From Candidatus Woesearchaeota archaeon (lineage in GTDB: Archaea; Nanobdellota; Nanobdellia; Woesearchaeales; JAHWIC01): 64,000 bases of DNA. Of the stretch, positions 1 to 9,466 are shown piece after piece; the stretch's first letter is position 1, and every line of letters starts with the position of its first letter. The stretch spans positions 1 to 64,000 of the forward strand of contig JAHWIK010000022.1 of assembly GCA_019322485.1 (NCBI GenBank), in the 5' to 3' direction. Both the position numbers and the translations under genes were made by a program. The notes beneath the pieces are model-generated. The model was not told the DNA's origin and ran no database searches. It saw nothing but the letters and a program-made list of their open reading frames with translations.

Positions 1-1
1 A

Positions 2-3000
2 CAAAGCACATATACAGGGACTATTGGACCTACAAGTCCATCTCTTTTGATTGGAAGATATGACCATTCAAGTCCTACTTCTACTTGGCCGTTCAGTGGA
101 GCAATTGATGAATTAAGAATCTACGACCAAGCCCTGTCTTCTGGGCAACTAGCACTACCAAACCCATTACTTGAATCTCTACAAAATGACAACTTATTAG
201 TCAGCCAGGAAACTAATCCAGGAGATATCTGGCAGGCTTGCATTACTCCAAATGACGGAACCAAGGATGGTACTGAGGTTTGCAGCAATACTCTTGAGAT
301 TTTGCTTATTTGCACAGATGATGATAGTGATAATTATTATGCCCAGCCAGGTTGCGGCACAGAAATAGACTGCGATGATGGCAATGCAGATAGAAACCCA
401 GGAGAACAAGAAGTTTGCAATCAATTGGATGACGATTGCGATGAAACAACTGCAGACGGCTCAGATGAAACTTGGTATGGCCAATCAACAACATGCGGTG
501 TTGGTGAGTGTGCTGGTAATACAGGAACAAATATCTGCCAGGGAGGAGTACCAGTTGACACATGCGACCCATTCCAGGGAGCTGTACCTGAAAGCTGTTC
601 TGATGAAACAGGTTATGATAGCTTAGATAATAACTGCGACGGAACACCTGACCTAGATTGCGAATCTGTTTGCGATGGAGATGGCGATGGTTATTATTCA
701 ACTGAGCTTGCACTCTACCAAAAAGCATACTGTGCTGTACTAGGATATGACTCTGGAGATTGCGATGACACAACTACTGCCATCAATCCAGGAGAAACAG
801 ATGTACCATGCGATGGAATAGACCAGGATTGTTCAGGAGCTGATTTCCTTGGAACTGACAATGATGGAGATGGTTATGTCGTAGAACCTGAGTGCGGAGA
901 TGTAGATTGCGATGATGATACAACTGGTGAATCAGGCTGTCCAGTAGACCCTGTAAATTGTAATGTCCTGACTTCAACATGCGCAATCTGCATAAATTCA
1001 GGAGCAACAGAGGTTTGCGATGGAGTGGATAACGAGTGTGATGCCTCAATTGATGAAGACCTTGCAGCACCCCTAAACTCAAAGCAAAATGGAGTCTGTG
1101 TCGGTTCAACACAAACATGCGCTGGCGCTAGCGGATGGATAGACGATTATTCAAGTGTTCTTGGTTATGAAGTAACTGAAGCAAGTTGCGATGGTTTAGA
1201 CAATGACTGCAATGGAGCTACAGATGTAGGGATATGCCCTGAGGTGAATAATGTTGTTCTCAGCTCAGCCTATGGAACAGATTCAATAGCCGAAGACCTT
1301 ACTGTTTCTTATACTTTAGCAGGGACTGCAACAAGTGGAATAATCAACTGGAAGGAAGACGGAGCTTCAATTGCAGCTTTAAACATGCCTTTTGAAGGCC
1401 ATGCTGGTGATGAAAGCACAACAGCAGTTGACTATTCAGGCAGCAGCAATGATGGAACAGTAAATGGAGCAACATGGAACCCAACTGGTGGTTATGTTGG
1501 AGGGGCTTATGACTTTGATGGTATTGATGATACAATCACCATTCCAGCCACTACTTATTACAACGAGGGTGACATTACAATCTCTGCATGGGTAAAAACC
1601 ACGACTATAACAACTGATAGTAGCTATATCGTCGATTTAGGTGGCAGTAGCCAGATAAATTTTTACCTTAAAAGAGGCGCTTCTCTTGGCGATCACAGGG
1701 CTAGATTTGCTATAGTGAGCTCGACAGTAGTTTCAAATACACATAGTGAGTTGGCTGACGGCACTTGGCATCATATAGTTGGAGTTAGAGACGTATCAGC
1801 TAATGAACTCAGGATGTATATAGATGGTGTTCTTGATAAGACCTATACTGGTGCAGGTACCTTTACTTCCGCAAGCCTAGCAGGCAACATAGGCTCTAAT
1901 GATGGCTCTAGCAATTATTTAGATGGAGCAATAGATGAAGTAAAGATATTCAAGAGAGCTTTAAGTTCAGAGCAGATTCAAGCTCTCTACCAAAACACAC
2001 CAGAAACAATTGTCAGCGAAGAAACTAGTGTTGGAGAGGTATGGAGTGCTTGTGTAACTCCAAATGACGGAACCCAGGATGGCACTGCAGTTTGCAGCAG
2101 TGACCTAAATGTTGTGCTTATGGCTGGAGATGGAACAGCAGGTAGTCCATACCAGATAAGAAGCTGCGAGCAGTTGCAAGCTGTAGAACTGGATTTAGGC
2201 GCACATTACATTTTGATGAATGACATTGATTGCTCTGACACTGTTAACTGGAATCTTGGAGAAGGATTCGAGCCTATTGGTCCCGATGCTAATACACCAT
2301 TCACAGGAGTCTTTGACGGACAAAACCATAAGATAACCGGACTTTACATCAATAGGCCCGCTGCTAATGCGCAGGGTTTATTTGGCTTTACTAGGGCTGA
2401 AATAAAGAATGTTGTTATGGAAAACGCAGAGGTTCATGGTAATATTTGGCTTGGTAGTTTAGTTGGATATGCTGATGATAACTCTAATGTCCATCATTGC
2501 CATTCAACTGGAAGCAATATAATTGGAAATGGGCACTCAGTTGGCGGTTTGATAGGATTGTTGGATACAGGAGCTAGTCTTTCTTATTCTGATTCAGCAC
2601 CTAGCAATCTAGATGGTAGTCAGATTATTGGAGGTTTAGTTGGTAACGTAGCCGGTGGTTCTATCAGCAATTCTCATTCAACAGGCAATATGGCTCCTAC
2701 TGGTAGCACTGTTGGCGGCTTAGTTGGCTCCGTAAACCCTGGTTCTATTAGCGATTCTTATTCAACAGCCAATATAGTTATGAGCGGCCCTGATACGAAT
2801 TCTAGAAGCAATGTTGGCGGCTTAGTTGGAAGTGTTGGTGGTGATTCTACTATCACTACTTCATATGCTACTGGTACTATAACCAACTCAGCCTCGTTTA
2901 CGGGAGGCTTGGTAGGAAGGGTTAACCAAGATACATCAAGCATTGTTAATTCTCATTCCACTATCAGTATAGACGGTGGAACATATGCCAATGTTGGCGG

Positions 3001-5116
3001 CTTAGTTGGCTATAGTAAAGCAACAATAGATACCTGTTATCATACAACCGGCAATATTAGAGGTGGAATGTATACTGGCGGCTTAGTTGGACAGGCTGCC
3101 ACTGGTAGTAATATCTTGCATTCTTACGCAACCGGTAATGTCCATAGTTCTGCTTCTAGTGTTGGCGGCTTAGTTGGCAGTAATTTCGGAGATATCGATG
3201 ACTCTCATTTTGAGGGTGCAGTGGATTGTAGTGGTACAGGAGACAACAAGCTTGGTGGCTTAGTCGGAATACATTCACAGGGCGGTATCATAAGCAATTC
3301 TTATGCTATCGCTGATGTGGTTGGTTCTAATAACTATGTTGGCGGCTTAGTTGGAAATTTTGAGCGAACAGCTGGCCTTACTGGTCAAATAATTAATTCC
3401 TATGCCACTGGCACTGTGCAAGGCAATAACTATGTTGGCGGATTAGTCGGCAAGGGCGGTGAAATGAATTATCCTTCCAACACTGTCATCACTTCTTCAT
3501 ATTTTGATGGCAGCGTAACAGGCAACCAGTATGTTGGCGGCTTAGTTGGCCATTACTATGCTACTATTGATGACTCCCATGCTCTTGGCACTGTAGACTC
3601 AACCACAACCGCAGGTGGTTGGGCTTATGTAGGCGGCTTAGTTGGTTATTTGAGTGGAGGAATTATAACTAATTCCTATGCCGACTCTACAGTAACCACC
3701 CTAGGGGGTGCTGTTGCTGGTGGATTAATAGGAGAATTAAGTGGAGCTAATTCTCTTATAAGCGATTCTTATGCTACTGGCCATATAACTGGTAATGGAT
3801 ATGTCGGAGGATTAGTCGGTCGGGGTTTTGGAACACAGCCATTAATCCAAAATTCTAATTCCACCAATGTTATTGTAGAGGGTGGCATATATGTTGGTGG
3901 TTTTATCGGTCATGCTGCGATCGATATTGACAACTGCAATGCTTTTAATGTTGAAGTAATTGGCGATGGATTAACAGGCGGTTTTGTTGGAGAGAATGAT
4001 CTATCAGGCGTTATAACCAACTCTTATGGTAGCGGCACTGTAACAGGCTGCTATGATACTGGTGGTTTCGTAGGCCAGAATGCTGATTATGGTAGCATAA
4101 CAACGTCTTCTTTTGAAATACTTAGTCCTCTGACCAGCACCTGCAGCAGCAACATCGGATGCTTTGGAGGCTATAATGCTGGTGCAATCAGTGATGTCTA
4201 CGTAGTAGGAGCTGTAAATGCTCCAACTGGTGATAATGTTGGCGGCTTGGCTGGTTACAATGATGCTAGTGGTACTATAAGTAATGCATACTCTGCCTGC
4301 GATGTAATCGGCAGCACTAATGTTGGTGGCGCAGCTGGAACCAACTTAGGAACTATCAGTGATTCCTTCAGTGTTGGCAGTGTAACTGGCACCACAAACA
4401 CTGGGGGCCTGGTTGGAAATAATGCAGGCACAATTACCAATGATTACTGGTATGATGACCCAGCTGACAGCGCAACCCAATGCGTAGGCAATGAGAATCA
4501 TGCATGTGATCAGAACAGCGAGCCTTTAGGTTATTTCTATGACAATGACAATGCTCCAATGGATACATGGGACTTTGCCAATGTCTGGGATGAAAGCGTG
4601 TTCGGCCTGCCTGGTTTGGGAGACCTACCAGAAACCCCTTGTCCTGATGCAGATAATGACGGAGTTTGTGATGAGCTGGATAAATGCGTTAACATAGCAT
4701 TGCCTGCCCCGCCAGATGCCTTTGTAGGGCTCAGAGCCAACCATCATCCATTAGATGAACAGATCGGTTGGGGATGTACTTGTGAAGAGGCACTATACTG
4801 CAAGCCAGGAGACAACAACGGAGAATACAAATGGGGATGCACACCTGGAACAGAGAATGTCTGGGTATCACAAACAGGATGGAGTCCTGACTGCCAGATT
4901 AATGGTGTGGTAGCAACGGCAGGAGAAGAAAAAGCTGACTTAGAGAACACAGACAGCGACATGGACGGAATTGTTGACGCGCTTGACACTGATAATGACG
5001 GCGATAATATAGAAGATGTAGGTGATTCAGAGCCAGATTCAAGAGAGCTAGAAGCAGGACAGCAAGGCTCTGGTAAGCCAGACTGGTGGTGCAGCAAGCA
5101 CCCAGGTAAGTGTTGA
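2..5116 (+). CDS. giant secreted LamG/MopE/GLUG-repeat surface protein (5' end outside window)
   Basis: The reading frame is open from the first base, so the true start lies upstream; a TTG at 47 is not a credible start because it falls inside a LamG fold that ends in GAIDELRIYDQALS. Residue numbers count from that TTG. In order: the end of a LamG/concanavalin-like domain (1-40); several MopE-type acidic Cys-rich motifs (about 85-400, of the form CDGxDxDC), probably calcium or metal binding; a second complete LamG domain (about 440-660, again ending DEVKIFKRALS); a long GLUG-repeat region (about 690-1465) with about 22 copies of a VGGLVG core; thrombospondin type-3-like Asp repeats (about 1531-1548 and 1637-1667). 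I see no C-terminal membrane anchor. The family knowledge points to a cell-surface or secreted adhesin; the function is inferred. The next gene, a lipoprotein, starts 8 nt after the stop and may be co-expressed. Confidence 0.85.
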   Translation, partial: QSTYTGTIGPTSPSLLIGRYDHSSPTSTWPFSGAIDELRIYDQALSSGQLALPNPLLESLQNDNLLVSQETNPGDIWQACITPNDGTKDGTEVCSNTLEILLICTDDDSDNYYAQPGCGTEIDCDDGNADRNPGEQEVCNQLDDDCDETTADGSDETWYGQSTTCGVGECAGNTGTNICQGGVPVDTCDPFQGAVPESCSDETGYDSLDNNCDGTPDLDCESVCDGDGDGYYSTELALYQKAYCAVLGYDSGDCDDTTTAINPGETDVPCDGIDQDCSGADFLGTDNDGDGYVVEPECGDVDCDDDTTGESGCPVDPVNCNVLTSTCAICINSGATEVCDGVDNECDASIDEDLAAPLNSKQNGVCVGSTQTCAGASGWIDDYSSVLGYEVTEASCDGLDNDCNGATDVGICPEVNNVVLSSAYGTDSIAEDLTVSYTLAGTATSGIINWKEDGASIAALNMPFEGHAGDESTTAVDYSGSSNDGTVNGATWNPTGGYVGGAYDFDGIDDTITIPATTYYNEGDITISAWVKTTTITTDSSYIVDLGGSSQINFYLKRGASLGDHRARFAIVSSTVVSNTHSELADGTWHHIVGVRDVSANELRMYIDGVLDKTYTGAGTFTSASLAGNIGSNDGSSNYLDGAIDEVKIFKRALSSEQIQALYQNTPETIVSEETSVGEVWSACVTPNDGTQDGTAVCSSDLNVVLMAGDGTAGSPYQIRSCEQLQAVELDLGAHYILMNDIDCSDTVNWNLGEGFEPIGPDANTPFTGVFDGQNHKITGLYINRPAANAQGLFGFTRAEIKNVVMENAEVHGNIWLGSLVGYADDNSNVHHCHSTGSNIIGNGHSVGGLIGLLDTGASLSYSDSAPSNLDGSQIIGGLVGNVAGGSISNSHSTGNMAPTGSTVGGLVGSVNPGSISDSYSTANIVMSGPDTNSRSNVGGLVGSVGGDSTITTSYATGTITNSASFTGGLVGRVNQDTSSIVNSHSTISIDGGTYANVGGLVGYSKATIDTCYHTTGNIRGGMYTGGLVGQAATGSNILHSYATGNVHSSASSVGGLVGSNFGDIDDSHFEGAVDCSGTGDNKLGGLVGIHSQGGIISNSYAIADVVGSNNYVGGLVGNFERTAGLTGQIINSYATGTVQGNNYVGGLVGKGGEMNYPSNTVITSSYFDGSVTGNQYVGGLVGHYYATIDDSHALGTVDSTTTAGGWAYVGGLVGYLSGGIITNSYADSTVTTLGGAVAGGLIGELSGANSLISDSYATGHITGNGYVGGLVGRGFGTQPLIQNSNSTNVIVEGGIYVGGFIGHAAIDIDNCNAFNVEVIGDGLTGGFVGENDLSGVITNSYGSGTVTGCYDTGGFVGQNADYGSITTSSFEILSPLTSTCSSNIGCFGGYNAGAISDVYVVGAVNAPTGDNVGGLAGYNDASGTISNAYSACDVIGSTNVGGAAGTNLGTISDSFSVGSVTGTTNTGGLVGNNAGTITNDYWYDDPADSATQCVGNENHACDQNSEPLGYFYDNDNAPMDTWDFANVWDESVFGLPGLGDLPETPCPDADNDGVCDELDKCVNIALPAPPDAFVGLRANHHPLDEQIGWGCTCEEALYCKPGDNNGEYKWGCTPGTENVWVSQTGWSPDCQINGVVATAGEEKADLENTDSDMDGIVDALDTDNDGDNIEDVGDSEPDSRELEAGQQGSGKPDWWCSKHPGKC

Positions 5117-5124
5117 GGTGAAAA

Positions 5125-5412
5125 ATGAAAAAAGCAATCTTAACAACAATCTTCATCATGACCCTAATTGCACTAGCAGGATGCGCACAAAAACAGGAAG
5201 GGCAGAAACTATCAGCAGACAAGGTGGATTTTATCCCTGATGTGAGCATCAGTGAATGCAAGTATGAAGCAAAAGCTGCAAACCCAGAGATGTCAGAGCA
5301 GGATGTAAATGACAACTGTTATACAATTGAAGCAGTGAACAAGGGAGATAAAGCCTTGTGCGATCAGGTTAGTGAAGGTTTTAGAGCGAACTGCTTGGCG
5401 CAGTTCAATTAA
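5125..5412 (+). CDS. small lipoprotein
   Basis: A 95-residue protein with a short basic N-terminus, a hydrophobic stretch and a lipobox (LAGC, Cys20), so a membrane-anchored lipoprotein after cleavage. The mature part has three further Cys (SISECKYE, DNCYTIE and ALCDQVSEGFRANC has two more), which resembles the small Cys-containing repeats seen in secreted archaeal proteins, but I recognise no family. A GAGGTGA ribosome binding site lies just after the stop of the giant surface protein, so the two are probably one transcript. A T-rich tract follows the stop. Confidence 0.75.
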   Translation: MKKAILTTIFIMTLIALAGCAQKQEGQKLSADKVDFIPDVSISECKYEAKAANPEMSEQDVNDNCYTIEAVNKGDKALCDQVSEGFRANCLAQFN

Positions 5413-5474
5413 TTTTTTCTTTTTTTATTATTGAATTCGATAACTTTTTATATACCTTGTTCTAGAATCACTAT
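5413..5474 (+). promoter_or_regulatory. T-rich terminator followed by TATA box of the permease gene
   Basis: A run TTTTTTCTTTTTTT directly after the lipoprotein stop fits an archaeal U-tract terminator. It is followed by a TATA-like TTTTTATATACC at about 5445, roughly 25-30 nt before the ATG at 5475, which suggests a near-leaderless transcript for the permease. Confidence 0.5.
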
Positions 5475-7367
5475 ATGCCAGAACTAAAGAAAGTACTTAA
5501 TTATCCAACTATCCTATTAATTACTATAAACAGCATCATGGGCACAGGAATCTTCTTCTTGCCAGCTGTTGGTGCAAGGCACGCAGGGCCTGCTTCTTTG
5601 ATTTCATGGGCAATAATGGCCTTAATCTCAGTATATATAGCAATGTGCTTTGGAGAATTAACGTCAATGTTTCCAAAGGCAGGTGGTGTTTATGAGTTCT
5701 GCAAGCATGCTTATGGACGTTTCGCATCATTCATAATAGGCTGGGCTACTTTAATGGCTGGAAACATAACAATTGCAATGCTGGTTGTAGGAGCAATCCA
5801 ATATCTGTTGCCATTCCATGCACCATTGGTAAAGATACCTTTGTCATTGTTCTTCATATTAGTCTTTAACTACATTGCATACAAAGGAATGAAAACAAGT
5901 GCAGTAATGTTAGTAGCATTCGCATTCATCACCTTAGCAACAATATTTGGGCTTATGGCACCAGGAATATTCCAGTCACAAGCAGGAAACTTCATGCCTT
6001 TCTTTGTATTTCCGATGTCAGCAATCTTTGTTGCTGTATTCTTCATAGCAGAAACCTTCTTTGGATGGGAAACAGCTACGTTCTTAGCAGAAGAAACAAA
6101 AGACGGAGAAAAGGTAATGCCAAGAGCATTAATCATATCAACAATAATTATTGGAATTATAGCCTTAGGCTTTGTAGCAACCTCTTTGGGCTCTATTAAC
6201 TGGCAAGTATTTGGCAAAGCATCAGCTCCTTTGGTAGACTTAGGGAGATTATACTATGGTAATATAGGAGAAACAATATTCACTTTAATGGTCTATTTAG
6301 CAATTATTGGCTCTGTTGCAGGTTGGATTGTTTCAGCACCGAGGTTGATACTAGCTATGGCAAGGGATAGGCTTTTCCTAAGCCAATTAGCAAAGATACA
6401 CCCAACATACAACACACCACATCATGCAATAGTTTTCCAGGCAATCCTTTCAAGCATAATTGTGTTTGCAGGAGCTGGCTCTTATGAAACCTTATTACTC
6501 TTGCTAGTTCCTGTTGTGCTCCTGATGTATGCTGCAGTAGTATTTAGTGTAGTCATACTAAGGATAAGAAAGCCAGAAATAAAAAGATATTATAGGGTGC
6601 CTTTTGGAAAAATAGGCCCAATAATTATAGTACTGGTAAACTTAGCATTAATAGCTTACTGGGTTATAGATACTCCAGGTGCTTCTAGATTATTGAACTT
6701 AGGCATATCATTCATCTTGCTTGGAATACCTTTGTATTTCTTGCTAGAGATGTACTACAGCCCAAGAGCTGTAAGAAAAACAAACAATTCAGTTGCATAC
6801 CTTGCATTGTTTTTTGAGGACTTTATAATGCCAAAACATGTAAGAAGAAGAGCAGTTGACTTGCTTGGAGATGTAAAAGGAAAAACAATCTTAGAGTTTG
6901 GCTGTTCTGTTGGGACATTAACAATGCACTTAGCAGAAAAAGTAGGCAAACAGGGAAAGATATATGCAACAGATATCTCAGAAAAAGACATTACGATTGC
7001 AGAAAGAAGATTGCTAAGAAAAGGCCACAAGCATGTCAAGGTAATGCATGACCCAAATCATATGTACAGAATCCATCCAAAAATCCCAAAGCTTCATGCT
7101 GTTGTTTCTGTTGGAAACCTGGGCTATGTAAGGCACATGGGAGAAGTGCTAAAAGGCTTAAACAAACGTTTAGCAAAAGGAGCAAAGATATGCTTTGTTG
7201 ATTACGATAAATTCTTTGATTTTATCCCGAATATTGAATGGCTTTCAGATGACAAGAAGATAAAGAAGATCTTTAGGGACCATGGATTTAATGTGGAGGT
7301 CTTTAGAAAACAAGGCTTTGCCTGGAAGTATATATTTATCTATGGTGTTAAGTTTAGGAATGTGTGA
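5475..7367 (+). CDS. APC-family amino-acid permease fused to a SAM-dependent methyltransferase domain
   Basis: The first about 430 residues are an amino acid-polyamine-organocation permease. The N-terminus has the family hallmark SIMGTGIFFLPA in helix 1, followed by about twelve hydrophobic segments. From about residue 450 the protein becomes soluble and carries a class I methyltransferase fold: HVRRRAVDLL, motif I at about 469 (ILEFGCSVGTLT), an acidic strand-2 end (YATDIS), and later strands VVSVGNLGY and ICFVDYDK. The frame is continuous with no sign of a sequencing join. The permease part should import amino acids at the cytoplasmic membrane; the methyltransferase substrate is unknown. 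The ATG is preceded by a TATA box at leaderless spacing. Confidence 0.85.
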   Translation: MPELKKVLNYPTILLITINSIMGTGIFFLPAVGARHAGPASLISWAIMALISVYIAMCFGELTSMFPKAGGVYEFCKHAYGRFASFIIGWATLMAGNITIAMLVVGAIQYLLPFHAPLVKIPLSLFFILVFNYIAYKGMKTSAVMLVAFAFITLATIFGLMAPGIFQSQAGNFMPFFVFPMSAIFVAVFFIAETFFGWETATFLAEETKDGEKVMPRALIISTIIIGIIALGFVATSLGSINWQVFGKASAPLVDLGRLYYGNIGETIFTLMVYLAIIGSVAGWIVSAPRLILAMARDRLFLSQLAKIHPTYNTPHHAIVFQAILSSIIVFAGAGSYETLLLLLVPVVLLMYAAVVFSVVILRIRKPEIKRYYRVPFGKIGPIIIVLVNLALIAYWVIDTPGASRLLNLGISFILLGIPLYFLLEMYYSPRAVRKTNNSVAYLALFFEDFIMPKHVRRRAVDLLGDVKGKTILEFGCSVGTLTMHLAEKVGKQGKIYATDISEKDITIAERRLLRKGHKHVKVMHDPNHMYRIHPKIPKLHAVVSVGNLGYVRHMGEVLKGLNKRLAKGAKICFVDYDKFFDFIPNIEWLSDDKKIKKIFRDHGFNVEVFRKQGFAWKYIFIYGVKFRNV

Positions 7368-7468
7368 CTATTGAGGAGATTCAAAAATAATTTTGAGTAC
7401 TCCGCAAGTATAATAAAGCTTTAAATATCATTATCTCCCAGAAAGAGAGAAAGTAAAAAAGAGAAAAG

Positions 7469-8305
7469 ATGAAAAAAATAATTTTTCTGTTCTTATTTGC
7501 AATACTCCTGATATGGCCTTTTTCTTTTGCTGAAGATGGAGGAATGGATTTAGTGACCATAAATGTAGTAAGTGAGGAAGAGCCTGTTGAGCTGCCAGAA
7601 AATGTAGTGGAAGAAGCAGGAATCACACCAGACAACCCTCTTTGGGGGCTTGAGCGTGCAATAGAGGCTATAAACGTGGCTTTGACACCAGGCAAGTCAG
7701 CCAAAGCCAAGAAAGGCCTTGCTCATGCACGTGAAAGGCTTATGGAAACACAGGCAATGATAGCTGCAAGAAAGCTTGGAGCAGCAGAGGAAGCACAGGA
7801 AGCGCATGACGACCTGATAGATGATGTTAGCGGCCAAATAGCGGGGCTTGGTAATGGTGACATTGCAGAAGAGTTGGCAGATGAAATAGAGCTTGAAGAA
7901 GCACTTAATGAGCACAAAACCCTTGTGAGAGAAGTAAACAACATAAGGCTAAAAACCAAAGGTTTGACAGCTGGACAGCAGGCCCAGCTTAATGGCCTGG
8001 TATCCTCTATGGAAGGCTCAACAGTAAGAGCTCAGTTTAGTGTTAGGGCAAGGAAAGACAAAACAAAGACAAAGATAAAGGCTACACAAGGCTTAAGTGA
8101 TGAAGAACTTGAAGCCCTGGAAGCACAGGTAAAAGCAGCTGTAAAAACAGGCACTAAATTCAAAATTGTGGGCAGGAAAGCGCAAAGCAATGCAAAGGGA
8201 AAGTTCAAGACCACAGAAATAAGCGAAGAAGAGCAAAACATTACGCCTGCAGCAAAAGGTAAAGCAAATAAAGACAAGAACTCAGGAAAAGGAAAGAATA
8301 AATAA
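7469..8305 (+). CDS. exported DUF5667-like protein
   Basis: 278 residues with a signal peptide (hydrophobic residues 4-18, probable cleavage after SFA at 21). The segment GITPDNPLWGLERAIE followed by long Ala/Glu-rich helices resembles the DUF5667 family of exported archaeal and bacterial proteins; this assignment is from memory of the motif. The middle is predicted helical and coiled, and the last 80 residues are very Lys-rich (ending SGKGKNK), suggesting a surface or nucleic-acid-like polybasic tail. A TATA-like GCTTTAAATATC lies about 45 nt upstream. The gene is convergent with rps7, with 20 nt between stops. Confidence 0.7.
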   Translation: MKKIIFLFLFAILLIWPFSFAEDGGMDLVTINVVSEEEPVELPENVVEEAGITPDNPLWGLERAIEAINVALTPGKSAKAKKGLAHARERLMETQAMIAARKLGAAEEAQEAHDDLIDDVSGQIAGLGNGDIAEELADEIELEEALNEHKTLVREVNNIRLKTKGLTAGQQAQLNGLVSSMEGSTVRAQFSVRARKDKTKTKIKATQGLSDEELEALEAQVKAAVKTGTKFKIVGRKAQSNAKGKFKTTEISEEEQNITPAAKGKANKDKNSGKGKNK

Positions 8306-8325
8306 TTCTTTATTAAAAAACCAGC

Positions 8326-8925
8326 TTATCTTGCTGCATCAGCCTGACGCTCAACTTCCAGCTTCTTGGCAATTGCATTAGAACTCTGGCTTAAATGGTA
8401 GGCATTGATAATCTCTTCAGCCAAAAACTCCTCAATTGGCTTTTTAGCATTGAATGTTTTATGATAAGCACCTTGGGTCATATGCCTTAAGGTTAAATCA
8501 ATACGCCTTTGTGGAGCGCATTCAACTGCTTTTGGGTACCTAGCACCGCCATATTCAATTGTTAATATCTCTTCGCGCTGTGCAGCATTCTCAAGGGCTT
8601 TCACAAAAACCTTGATTGGATTTTCCTTTGTTCTGGCTTCAATCAACCTAAGGGTCCTTTCAACAATATCATAAGCATTTTGCGCTTTGCCTGTTGTACG
8701 GCCAGTTGATCTATAGTGCTTCTTGCTCTTGTGGCCTGCTACCATGACCTTATTGATCAGCCTTTCAACAATAAACACCTTGCTTTTGTGGAATCTGTTG
8801 CCAATGTATCTAGCGCCTGTTTTAGGAACTATTCTAGGAGCTAAAGTAATATAATCAACCAAGCCAGGGTCCACTACCTTAATCCCTTCTGTTGACCATC
8901 TGTTGAAAGCCTTTATTTCTGCCAT
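8326..8925 (-). CDS. rps7: small ribosomal subunit protein uS7
   Basis: 199 residues, the normal length for archaeal S7, and collinear with it: KTGARYIGNRF, VERLINKVM and the C-terminal helices ending in AKKLEVERQADAAR. It binds the 3' major domain of 16S rRNA and nucleates head assembly. It is the last gene of the RNA polymerase/ribosomal operon, 6 nt downstream of rps12, as in most archaea. The start is the ATG at 8925. Confidence 0.97.
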   Translation of the reverse strand: MAEIKAFNRWSTEGIKVVDPGLVDYITLAPRIVPKTGARYIGNRFHKSKVFIVERLINKVMVAGHKSKKHYRSTGRTTGKAQNAYDIVERTLRLIEARTKENPIKVFVKALENAAQREEILTIEYGGARYPKAVECAPQRRIDLTLRHMTQGAYHKTFNAKKPIEEFLAEEIINAYHLSQSSNAIAKKLEVERQADAAR

Positions 8926-8931
8926 TTTTAC

Positions 8932-9369
8932 TTATTTACGTGCCTTCTCTATCTTACCACTAAGTAAGGCATCTAAACTTTGGTCATTAATCTTTATGAC
9001 CTGCCATCTAACACCAGGAATGTCTCCCTTTGACTTGCCTTTTGCACCGCCAATACACTCAACCATTACCTCATCGTGCTCATCAACAAGTTTAGTAGCA
9101 CCATCGCCTGGGCAAAATGCAGTAATCTGCCTGCCGTTCTTAATAAGCTGGACCCTGACACATTTACGCATAGCTGAGTTTGGCTGCTTAGCTTCTAACT
9201 GAACCTTCTCAAGAACAATCCCTTTTGCCTGTGAAGCGCCTTTCAAAGGGTCTGATTTCTCCTTTAGTTTGAGAGCTTTGCGTGTATAAACCTGACTCTT
9301 CCATCTATTCTTCTTTCTTCTCTGTTTAAGTTTCTTCCCCGTGTTAAGTCCTCTTGATTTCTTGCCCAT
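8932..9369 (-). CDS. rps12: small ribosomal subunit protein uS12
   Basis: 145 residues, typical archaeal S12. The conserved core QPNSAMRKCVRVQLI and ITAFCPGDGA is intact; this loop lies at the decoding centre. The C-terminal PGVRWQVIKI is the usual family ending. The gene is separated from nusA by a 97-nt spacer carrying a double hairpin and a T-run, so it may be transcribed partly from its own promoter even though it sits in the RNA polymerase operon. Confidence 0.97.
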   Translation of the reverse strand: MGKKSRGLNTGKKLKQRRKKNRWKSQVYTRKALKLKEKSDPLKGASQAKGIVLEKVQLEAKQPNSAMRKCVRVQLIKNGRQITAFCPGDGATKLVDEHDEVMVECIGGAKGKSKGDIPGVRWQVIKINDQSLDALLSGKIEKARK

Positions 9370-9402
9370 TTTTAAAGAAAGGATTTGATTTTCGTTTAAA
9401 AA

Positions 9403-9466
9403 GGTTTCTAAAACTGCAAAGCGGTTTTAGAACCTTAGGAAATGTTAGATTTCCGTAAGGTTACAC
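9403..9466 (-). terminator. double-hairpin element between nusA and rps12
   Basis: Two adjacent hairpins follow the nusA stop. One has arms 9406-9417 and 9421-9432 (12 nt each, loop of 3). The other is nested, with CCTTA outside and GGAAAT/ATTTCC inside (9433-9460). On the minus strand the first hairpin is followed by CCTTTTT, like an intrinsic terminator. The same arrangement occurs at 45863-45918 with compensatory base changes in the stems. The next ATG follows about 36 nt later, nearly the same distance as in the other copy. Confidence 0.6.

Noticed and set aside
2700..4400. Regularly repeated DNA (GTTGGCGGCTTAGTTGG-like) that could look like a CRISPR array
   Set aside because: The repeats are in frame, vary in sequence and spacing, and encode the VGGLVG core of GLUG domains; there are no constant spacers or cas genes.
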